From the NCBI GenBank assembly GCA_016280525.1, contig JAEEGW010000269.1, forward strand, positions 1-10,204: DNA of 10,204 bases. Direction: 5' to 3'. The notes under the pieces were generated by a model. The model saw only the letters and a program-made list of their open reading frames with translations, ran no database searches and had not been told where the DNA came from. This document shows positions 1-3,879 of this stretch, in pieces. The position numbers and the translations under genes are program-made. Each line of letters starts with the position of its first letter. Position 1 is the stretch's first letter. This DNA comes from Clostridiales bacterium. Lineage in GTDB: Bacteria; Bacillota; Clostridia; Oscillospirales; CAG-272.

Positions 1-1
1 C

Positions 2-631
2 GAGGGAACGCTCGGACTTTACGCCGCGGGCATATACGGCGACGGCGTGCTCATCCTCTCCGGCACAGGCGCGGACGCGTATATAATAAAAGACGGCGCC
101 GTGCTTGATATCATAGGCGGCTACGGCGCGTTTTTAGGCGACCCCGGCTCGGGCTTTGCGATAGGCCGCGCGGGCATAAACGCGGCGACGGCGGACTATG
201 AGGGCAGAGGCGAAAAAACGCTTTTAACGCGGTATCTGTGCGAAAAATACCCGGCGGACAGCTTTCGTAAATCGGTCTACGGCGTATATAAAACGGAGCA
301 GGCGTCAAGGAATATCGCGGATTTCTGCCGCGAATGTGAAAAAGCCGCCGACGAGGGTGACTCAGTTGCAAAAGCCATATTCAAGGAAGCGGCGCTGGCG
401 CTTGCCGGCTTCGCTCTTGCGGGTTATAGGAAATATAAACTTGACAGGTCAACGCCGTATACGTTTGCCGGCGGCGTGATAACGCACGACGTGAAGCGGC
501 AAAAATCGCTTATGCTGCCGTATATACTTAACGCCCTCAAATCGAACGGTATAACGAATTACGTGCCGCCGCAAGGCACGCCGCTTCAGGGAGCGGGAAA
601 GTGGATAGAGAGGAATTTAATTAAGAATTAA
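2..631 (+). CDS. BadF/BadG/BcrA/BcrD ATPase-family sugar kinase, N-acetylglucosamine kinase-like (5' truncated by window)
   Basis: The reading frame is open from base 2, so the N-terminal part, including the first phosphate-binding motif, lies outside the window; about 209 residues are visible. The protein belongs to the ASKHA (actin/hexokinase-like) fold. Visible hallmarks are the phosphate-2 type motif LSGTGADAY (bases 56-82), followed by GGYGAFLGDPGSGFAIGR, which matches the GG-G-LLGDEGSGYWIGR block of N-acetylglucosamine kinases, and a late AGGVI adenosine-type motif near base 460. The family phosphorylates sugars such as GlcNAc in the cytoplasm, or acts as activator ATPases of dehydratases and reductases; the GDPGSG block favours the sugar kinase side. 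The last residues (LIKN) are encoded by an AATTAAGAATTAA stretch that already belongs to the repeat island, so the native C-terminus may have been rewritten by repeat sequence. Substrate is not determinable; the family call is firm. Confidence 0.82.
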   Translation, partial: EGTLGLYAAGIYGDGVLILSGTGADAYIIKDGAVLDIIGGYGAFLGDPGSGFAIGRAGINAATADYEGRGEKTLLTRYLCEKYPADSFRKSVYGVYKTEQASRNIADFCRECEKAADEGDSVAKAIFKEAALALAGFALAGYRKYKLDRSTPYTFAGGVITHDVKRQKSLMLPYILNALKSNGITNYVPPQGTPLQGAGKWIERNLIKN

Positions 632-653
632 AAATTCAGAATTCAGAATTCAG
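621..653 (+). repeat. Short tandem AATTCAG repeat at the island 1 boundary
   Basis: An AATTAAGAATTA lead-in is followed by three AATTCAG units (633-653). The lead-in overlaps the stop codon of the upstream kinase (629-631). The same AATTAAG plus AATTCAG motif recurs at 2926-2951 and 3255-3270, each time at the edge of a repeat block, so it behaves like a boundary sequence of the repeat islands. Confidence 0.8.
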
Positions 654-656
654 ACA

Positions 657-685
657 GTAGGGGCGACCATTGGTCGCCCGTTTTT
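657..685 (+). terminator. GGGCGACC hairpin element, copy 1, terminator-like
   Basis: A perfect 8-bp GC-rich stem (661-668 with 672-679) with loop ATT is preceded by GTAGG and followed by CG and five T. It sits 26 bases after the stop of the upstream sugar kinase, in the sense orientation, so it can act as an intrinsic terminator for it. It is one of four copies of the same 24-base element in this window (also 2982, 3026, and minus strand 3817). Confidence 0.6.
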
Positions 686-768
686 AAATAATAAAGAAGA
701 AATAAGAAAGAATAAAGAATAAATAAGGTGTCCCTACGGGACGGAAATGGTGGGTCGCCCACCCCTCA

Positions 769-822
769 ACACCCCCCAAACCCCCTCTTACCCCTCCCTC
801 AGAGTTTTCTGAGGGGGCGCGG
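769..822 (+). repeat. 54-bp direct repeat, left copy
   Basis: This 54-base block (C-rich run, then the CCCTCAGA-GTTT-TCTGAGGG hairpin, then GGCGCGG) is identical by eye to 3201-3254 and in the same orientation. The two copies bracket the kinase/regulator pair about 2.4 kb apart. Confidence 0.85.
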
Positions 823-853
823 GTGGTGGACGGAGGGACCCCCCGCGCGCGGC

Positions 854-885
854 AAAAAAAAGGCGGGAGCAAGCCCCCGCCCTAC
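854..885 (-). terminator. Intrinsic terminator of the pyridoxamine kinase gene
   Basis: Read on the minus strand, GTAG is followed by a GGCGGG...CCCGCC stem (876-881 with 862-867) and then eight T (854-861). It starts 14 bases past the stop codon of the kinase, the right place and polarity for a Rho-independent terminator. Its GTAGGGCGGG opening resembles the GTAGGGGCG opening of the hairpin elements elsewhere in the window, so it may be a divergent member of that family. Confidence 0.8.
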
Positions 886-898
886 GATCCGGATCGGA

Positions 899-1729
899 TC
901 ATTTTAACCTGTCTATGAGATACCCGAGCACCGGCTCGAATTTTACGCCGTAGCGGTGGGATTCGTCGCCGGCGGTGTTCTCTATACATTTTACCGTGTA
1001 ATCCGCGGCTATCGCGGCGGCGTCGAATATCGACTTGCCCTGCAGGTATGCGCCGGTGAACGCGGACGCGTAAACGTCGCCCGTACCGTGACTGGAAACG
1101 GGCAGTTTTTTATGCTCGTAATACGAATATTCGCCGTTTTCATACACGGCGACGCCGGTCGTTTTTTCCGTATAGCTCACGCCGGTAAGCACCACGGTCT
1201 TCGCGCCGTTATCTGCCATTGCGGCAAATATGCGGTCTATATACGCTTTATCGTATTTTTCTTTATATTCTATACCGGTCAGGAACGCGGCCTCGGTTAT
1301 GTTCGGCAGCGTTATATCGGACGAATAAACGAGCGTTTTCATCTCTTCCACGTATTCATCGTTGAACGCGCCGTATAATTTTCCGTTGTCTGCCATAGCC
1401 GGGTCCACGATGCTGACCGCGCCGGGCTTTGACAGCGTTTTTATTATGTCTTTTACCTGATTTATCTGCTGTATGCTGCCGAGATAACCGGTATATATCG
1501 CGTCAAAGCTGATATTTTCCTTTTTCCAGTGCGCCGCTATGCCCGGGATGTCGTCCGTCAGATCGCGCACGGTGAAGCCGGTAAAGCCGCCTGTGTGCGT
1601 TGACAGCACCGCGGACGGAAGTATTACCGTCTCAAGTCCGGCGGCGGAAAGTATCGGCAGAGCGACGGTCAGCGAGCACTGCCCGAAGCACGAAATGTCC
1701 TGTATAGTCAAAACTCTTTTGTAATTCAT
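899..1729 (-). CDS. Pyridoxamine/pyridoxal kinase (PfkB/ribokinase superfamily, PdxK/PdxY-like)
   Basis: This 276-residue cytoplasmic kinase transfers phosphate from ATP to the 5'-hydroxyl of pyridoxamine, pyridoxal or pyridoxine, the key step of vitamin B6 salvage. The length is normal for the family. The N-terminus RVLTIQDISCFGQCSL matches the Clostridia-type pyridoxamine kinase opening; substrate-side residues follow in STHTGGFTGFT (43-53); DPAMADNGKLY (109-119) is the metal/phosphate block; PNITEA (142-147) is the ribokinase-fold N-T-E motif; and SSHGTGD (212-218) is the anion hole with the presumed catalytic base Asp218. An AAGGGG ribosome site (minus strand, 1739-1744) lies 9 bases before the ATG. 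The gene is divergent from a PdxR-like regulator 91 bp away, which is independent support for a B6 role. The stop is TGA and a strong terminator follows. Which vitamer is preferred cannot be read from sequence. Distant ribokinase-family alternatives (such as HMP kinase) fit less well. Confidence 0.88.
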   Translation of the reverse strand: MNYKRVLTIQDISCFGQCSLTVALPILSAAGLETVILPSAVLSTHTGGFTGFTVRDLTDDIPGIAAHWKKENISFDAIYTGYLGSIQQINQVKDIIKTLSKPGAVSIVDPAMADNGKLYGAFNDEYVEEMKTLVYSSDITLPNITEAAFLTGIEYKEKYDKAYIDRIFAAMADNGAKTVVLTGVSYTEKTTGVAVYENGEYSYYEHKKLPVSSHGTGDVYASAFTGAYLQGKSIFDAAAIAADYTVKCIENTAGDESHRYGVKFEPVLGYLIDRLK

Positions 1730-1738
1730 ATTATTTTA

Positions 1739-1767
1739 CCCCTTGACAAACGTTTGAAAGTATTATA
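1739..1767 (-). promoter_or_regulatory. Promoter -10 and ribosome binding site of the kinase gene
   Basis: On the minus strand a perfect TATAAT lies at 1762-1767, giving a predicted start near 1755 and a leader of about 25 bases; AAGGGG at 1739-1744 is a good ribosome site. No convincing -35 hexamer is seen at the right spacing, which suits an activator-dependent promoter. The element overlaps the -10 of the divergent regulator promoter. Confidence 0.6.
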
Positions 1768-1771
1768 CAAT
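1743..1771 (+). promoter_or_regulatory. Promoter of the PdxR-like regulator gene
   Basis: TTGACA (1743-1748), a 17-base spacer and TACAAT (1766-1771) form a near-consensus vegetative promoter. The predicted start is near 1778, giving a 5' leader of about 43 bases. The -35 overlaps the ribosome site of the divergent kinase gene and the -10 overlaps the kinase -10, so the two promoters should compete for polymerase. Confidence 0.7.
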
Positions 1772-1785
1772 GAATTTGATAATAT
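1747..1785. promoter_or_regulatory. Candidate operator: palindrome plus direct repeat in the divergent region
   Basis: CAAACGTTTG (1747-1756) is a perfect 10-bp palindrome between the -35 and -10 of the regulator promoter. An imperfect direct repeat, GTTTGAAAGTAT (1752-1763) and ATTTGATAATAT (1774-1785), matches at 9 of 12 positions with 22 bp between starts, about two helical turns. MocR/PdxR regulators generally bind direct repeats in the promoter they share with the divergent target. The binding role is inference. Confidence 0.35.
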
Positions 1786-1820
1786 AAAATGTTCAGTTAA
1801 GGAGTTTTTTATATAACCAG

Positions 1821-2906
1821 ATGAAATACAAAATCGATAAAAGTTTAAAAACCCCGGCGTATATGCAGCTTTATCTGCAGATAAAAGCGGATATAACGAA
1901 CAAGGTTTTGAAATACGGGGAAAAGCTGCCGTCAAAGCGGATTCTGTGCGCGGAAACAGGCGTATCCGTCATAACCGCGGAGCACGCCTACGCCATTTTG
2001 TGCGACGAGGGTTACGCGGAATCGCGGCAGCGCAGCGGATATTACGTGATATATAAAGAATCGGATTTTATATATAAAGACGCTCCGCGAAAACCGGCTG
2101 TGTCTGCGAAGCTGCCGCAGCATAAAGACGCGGGGGATTTCCCGTTTTCCGTGCTTGCAAAGACCATGCGCCGCGTCATACTCGATTACGGTGAGGAGCT
2201 GCTCGTAAAATCGCCGAACAAAGGCTGCGTGCAGCTGCGCGAGGCGGTCTGCGCGTATCTTGCGCGGAGCAACGGTATAAAAGTGTCCGCGGAGCAGGTG
2301 ATCATCGGCGCCGGGGCGGAGTATATATACGGCCTTTCCGCGCAGCTTTTAGGCGAGGAGCGCGTGTACGGGCTTGAGGATCCGTCGTACGAAAAAATAC
2401 GCCGCGTGTACGGCGCAAACGGCGTAAGATACGAGCTTTTGCCGCTTCACGACGACGGCATAACGACGGAAGCTCTTTCGCACTCGTCAGCTTCCGTGCT
2501 TCATATAACGCCGTTTCACAGTTATCCGAGCGGCGTGACAGCTCCCGTGTCAAAGCGGCTGGAATATCTGTCTTTCGTAAAGGCGCGGGACGGGTATATT
2601 ATAGAGGATAATTACGATTCGGAGCTGACCGTATCGCGCAAGAACGAGGACACGGTGTTCTCGCTCTCCGACGACGGGCGCGTTATATACATAAACACGT
2701 TTTCCATGACGGTCGCGCCGTCGCTCCGCCTCGGCTATATGGTCCTGCCGCAAAGACTTATGCCGGAATTTGACGACAAGCTCGGGTTTTATTCCTGCAC
2801 CGCGCCGGTATTCGAGCAGCTCGTTATAGCGGAGCTGTTGAACAACGGCGATTTTGAGCGCCACGTCAACCGAGTCCGCCGCGCAAAGCGGAACGCGATG
2901 GTGTAG
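1821..2906 (+). CDS. MocR/PdxR-like regulator: GntR winged helix fused to an aminotransferase-like domain, catalytic Lys absent, C-terminally short
   Basis: The protein has 361 residues. Residues 1-80 form a GntR winged helix (TPAYMQLYLQIKADI, then YGEKLPSKR, then SVITAEHAYAILCDEGYAESRQRSGYYV). After a linker, residues from about 105 follow the class I aminotransferase fold: IIGAGAEYIYGL, LEDPSYEKIRR, TPFHSYPSGVTAP and EDNYDSELTV, which keeps the Asp expected to hold the pyridine nitrogen and the Tyr two positions on. The block that normally reads SFSKT here reads TFSMTVAPSLRLGY: Met296 (ATG at 2706-2708) replaces the PLP-anchoring lysine. Translation stops after HVNRVRRAKRNAMV, roughly 90-100 residues short of typical MocR proteins, so the carboxylate-binding arginine region is missing. 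A TAAGGAG ribosome site (1798-1804) stands an unusually long 16 bases before the ATG, but I see no better start. Its divergence from a B6 kinase points to PLP-responsive control of that gene. It could be a repurposed non-covalent sensor, a short subfamily, or an early pseudogene. Confidence 0.8.
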   Translation: MKYKIDKSLKTPAYMQLYLQIKADITNKVLKYGEKLPSKRILCAETGVSVITAEHAYAILCDEGYAESRQRSGYYVIYKESDFIYKDAPRKPAVSAKLPQHKDAGDFPFSVLAKTMRRVILDYGEELLVKSPNKGCVQLREAVCAYLARSNGIKVSAEQVIIGAGAEYIYGLSAQLLGEERVYGLEDPSYEKIRRVYGANGVRYELLPLHDDGITTEALSHSSASVLHITPFHSYPSGVTAPVSKRLEYLSFVKARDGYIIEDNYDSELTVSRKNEDTVFSLSDDGRVIYINTFSMTVAPSLRLGYMVLPQRLMPEFDDKLGFYSCTAPVFEQLVIAELLNNGDFERHVNRVRRAKRNAMV

Positions 2907-2925
2907 AAATCGGCGGACAGACGCG

Positions 2926-2951
2926 AATTAAGAATTCAGAATTCAGAATTC
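2926..2951 (+). repeat. AATTAAG/AATTCAG tandem motif, second copy
   Basis: AATTAAG is followed by AATTCAG units, the same composition as 621-653. It begins 20 bases after the stop codon of the regulator and marks the start of repeat island 2. Confidence 0.75.
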
Positions 2952-2981
2952 GGCAGGGGTCGGCGCCACGACGACCTGCTT

Positions 2982-3011
2982 GTAGGGGCGACCATTGGTC
3001 GCCCGTTTTAA
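2982..3011 (+). terminator. GGGCGACC hairpin element, copy 2, terminator-like
   Basis: It has the same 24 bases as copy 1 (GTAGG, stem GGGCGACC, loop ATT, arm GGTCGCCC, G) and is followed by TTTTAATT. It lies about 75 bases downstream of the regulator stop, in sense orientation, and is the first plausible transcription stop for that gene. Confidence 0.55.
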
Positions 3012-3025
3012 TTAAACAAATCAAT

Positions 3026-3054
3026 GTAGGGGCGACCATTGGTCGCCCGTTTTT
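3026..3054 (+). terminator. GGGCGACC hairpin element, copy 3, terminator-like
   Basis: Identical 24 bases to copies 1 and 2, followed by TTTTTAAA, in tandem with copy 2 at 44-base spacing. The two together would give a double terminator after the regulator. Confidence 0.55.
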
Positions 3055-3155
3055 AAATAATAAAGAAGAAAGAATAAAGAATAAAGAATAAACAAGGTGT
3101 CCCTACGGGACGAATTGTGCGCTAACGCGCATTTGGGTGGTCCCACCCCTCTCGT

Positions 3156-3196
3156 GAACCCCCATTGCTCACGTTCGTTCGCAACGGGGAACCCCT
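3156..3196 (+). repeat. CCCCATTGC/GCAACGGGG module, left copy
   Basis: The arms CCCCATTGC and GCAACGGGG pair with one mismatch. The module recurs at 3740-3779 with the same ends (GAACCCCC ... GGGGAACCCCT) and a different loop, which suggests that the ends are conserved and the loop is free to drift. Confidence 0.6.
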
Positions 3197-3200
3197 CGAC

Positions 3201-3254
3201 ACACCCCCCAAACCCCCTCTTACCCCTCCCTCAGAGTTTTCTGAGGGGGCGCGG
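3201..3254 (+). repeat. 54-bp direct repeat, right copy
   Basis: Identical by eye to 769-822, same orientation. It contains the CCCTCAGA-GTTT-TCTGAGGG hairpin at 3228-3247. Confidence 0.85.
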
Positions 3255-3329
3255 ATTAAGAATTCAGAAGGTAGGGGTCGGCGCCTCGACGATCCACCTG
3301 CCTTCCCCCACAGGGGAAGGCAAATGTGC
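3255..3329 (+). repeat. Repeat boundary motif, GGTCGGCGCC module and a 9-bp hairpin
   Basis: ATTAAGAATTCAG (3255-3267) repeats the island-edge motif. GGGGTCGGCGCCTCGACGA (3274-3292) is the second of three GGTCGGCGCC modules; the others are at 2956-2975 and 3464-3490. GCCTTCCCC-CACA-GGGGAAGGC (3300-3321) is a perfect 9-bp stem with a 4-base loop. Confidence 0.65.
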
Positions 3330-3390
3330 AAAAAACGAGCTGTTTAGCTGCCTCGATTTTTTGTCGAGGTTTTTAAACAGCCCCTTTTTT
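3330..3390. terminator. Nested bidirectional hairpin with T and A tracts, orphan terminator
   Basis: The outer stem GCTGTTTA/TAAACAGC (3339-3346 with 3374-3381) encloses an inner stem CCTCGA/TCGAGG (3351-3356 with 3364-3369). Six A precede (3330-3335) and six T follow (3385-3390), so it can terminate transcription from either side. No gene ends next to it, since the nearest stop codons are about 420 and 490 bases away; it is either a remnant of a lost gene or another repeat module. Confidence 0.6.
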
Positions 3391-3517
3391 ATGTCCGAAT
3401 GGCAATTCACGAAAATTATTTATAATACCTCAAACTCGCTGTCACCTTGCTCCGTACCCTGTTGTAGTGGTCGGCGCCCACGACGACCCGTTATTCGACC
3501 CCCACGACAACCCGATT
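3391..3517. other. Non-coding spacer with a third GGTCGGCGCC module
   Basis: About 70 AT-richer bases contain a lone TATAAT (3421-3426) with no -35 partner on either strand. They are followed by the third GGTCGGCGCC module (3464-3490) and a degenerate CCACGACAACCCG echo of it (3501-3513). No gene is supported here. Confidence 0.5.
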
Positions 3518-3620
3518 GCCTCCCTCTTTGAGGGAGGTGGCACGGCGAAGCCGTGACGGAAGGAGTTTTCCGTAACTCCCTCAGTCTGCTTACGCAGACA
3601 GCTCCCTCGAGGAGGGAGCC
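3518..3620. repeat. Composite multi-hairpin repeat element
   Basis: Five adjacent stem-loops fill nearly every base: CCTCCCTC-TTT-GAGGGAGG (3519-3537), CACGGC-GAA-GCCGTG (3541-3555), ACGGAA-GGAGTT-TTCCGT (3556-3573), GTCTGC-TTAC-GCAGAC (3584-3599) and GCTCCCTC-GAG-GAGGGAGC (3601-3619). GGAGTT (3562-3567) can alternatively pair with AACTCC (3574-3579), so the third and the alternative stems exclude each other. The layout resembles a dispersed element seen in many gut Clostridia; that is recollection of similar sequences, not a search. No protein is encoded. Confidence 0.7.
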
Positions 3621-3630
3621 TGAAATTCTT

Positions 3631-3730
3631 GCGCGGAGCGCATATCGAGTGTGTCAGCACATATCGAGCAGACCGTATAGGTCTGCACATCGAATCGCGG
3701 CAGCGATATATCGACGAAAAGAGTCGATAT
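3631..3730. repeat. Hairpin array joined by an ATATCGA linker
   Basis: Unrelated stem-loops alternate with a constant linker: GCGC-GGA-GCGC (3631-3641), linker ATATCGA (3642-3648), TGTG-TCAG-CACA (3650-3661), linker ATATCGA (3661-3667), GCAGACC-GTATA-GGTCTGC (3668-3686), variant linker ACATCGA (3687-3693), ATCGC-GGCA-GCGAT (3694-3707), linker ATATCGA (3708-3714). The last linker pairs with an inverted copy TCGATAT (3724-3730) to close the array. It is not a CRISPR array: the constant part is 7 bases and the variable parts are self-complementary. Confidence 0.7.
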
Positions 3731-3739
3731 GCCATACGG

Positions 3740-3806
3740 GAACCCCCATTGCTCACACAGTTCGCAACGGGGAACCCCTTCGGCTCGATATGTCCCTTGC
3801 GGGACA
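3740..3806. repeat. CCCCATTGC/GCAACGGGG module, right copy, and TGTCCC hairpin
   Basis: 3740-3779 repeats the module at 3156-3196 with a different loop. It is followed by another inverted linker TCGATAT (3785-3791) and a TGTCCC-TTGC-GGGACA hairpin (3791-3806), related to the GTCCC-TAC-GGGAC hairpins at 730 and 3099. Confidence 0.6.
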
Positions 3807-3816
3807 AGAAAAGAAG

Positions 3817-3840
3817 CGGGCGATCAATGATCGCCCCTAC
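3817..3840 (-). repeat. GGGCGACC hairpin element, copy 4, with compensatory stem change
   Basis: On the minus strand this reads GTAGG, stem GGGCGATC, loop ATT, arm GATCGCCC, G. It differs from the three plus-strand copies at two positions only, a C to T in one arm and a G to A in the other, which turns one C-G pair into a T-A pair and keeps the stem perfect. It lies beyond the terminator of the glutamine synthetase gene, in the sense direction of that gene. Confidence 0.75.
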
Positions 3841-3853
3841 AAGCGCCGGATTT

Positions 3854-3879
3854 AAAAAAGAGCCTTGTGGCTCTTTTTT
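3854..3879 (-). terminator. Intrinsic terminator of the type III glutamine synthetase gene
   Basis: The stem GAGCC/GGCTC (3860-3864 with 3869-3873), loop TTGT, is extended by flanking A6/T6 pairing. On the minus strand the hairpin ends in a run of T (3854-3859) and begins directly at the stop codon (3879-3881). This is a classic Rho-independent terminator. Confidence 0.88.

Larger units (their letters stand above)
632..853. repeat. Intergenic repeat island 1 (mosaic of hairpin modules, no gene)
   Basis: No credible gene lies here. The block holds, in order: AATTCAG tandem units, a GGGCGACC-ATT-GGTCGCCC hairpin (661-679), an A-rich stretch built of AAAGAATA-like units (about 681-727), a GTCCC-TAC-GGGAC hairpin (730-742), a GTGGG-TCG-CCCAC hairpin (about 749-762), C-rich sequence, a CCCTCAGA-GTTT-TCTGAGGG hairpin (796-815) and a G/C-rich tail. 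The same modules in the same order, with an extra stretch inserted, occur at 3026-3254. The only open frame (minus strand, about 62 codons) is spelled by the repeat itself. Confidence 0.8.
2907..3255. repeat. Intergenic repeat island 2, left part (second, expanded copy of the island 1 mosaic)
   Basis: No credible gene. In order: AATTCAG units, a GGTCGGCGCC-type module (2958-2975), two GGGCGACC hairpins (2982-3005, 3026-3049), an A-rich stretch of AAAGAATA units (about 3055-3092), a GTCCC-TAC-GGGAC hairpin (3099-3111), a TGCGC-TAAC-GCGCA hairpin (3118-3131), GGGTGG-TC-CCACCC, a module with arms CCCCATTGC/GCAACGGGG (3156-3196), and the 54-bp block. Compared with island 1, roughly 90 bases of extra modules sit between the GTCCC hairpin and the 54-bp block. 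Confidence 0.75.

Noticed and set aside
684..872. Small minus-strand ORF in island 1 with the peptide APSENSEGGVRGGLGGV
   Set aside because: The same peptide is spelled by the repeat at 3122-3331. It comes from the 54-bp block and hairpins, has no ribosome site, and is a repeat artefact.
3415..3430. Promoter for a small RNA (TATAAT at 3421)
   Set aside because: There is no -35 or extended -10 on either strand; the AT-rich context makes a chance hexamer likely.
3097..3531. 144-codon plus-strand ORF and several overlapping 60-120-codon ORFs in island 2
   Set aside because: They run through hairpin modules, have no family resemblance and no ribosome site, and their composition is dictated by the repeats.
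3631..3730. CRISPR array
   Set aside because: The constant unit is only 7 bases and the intervening units are palindromic hairpins of uneven size; there are no cas genes.
632..3853. Insertion sequence or composite transposon around the kinase/regulator pair
   Set aside because: There is no transposase gene and no clear terminal inverted repeats with target duplications; only non-coding direct repeats are seen.
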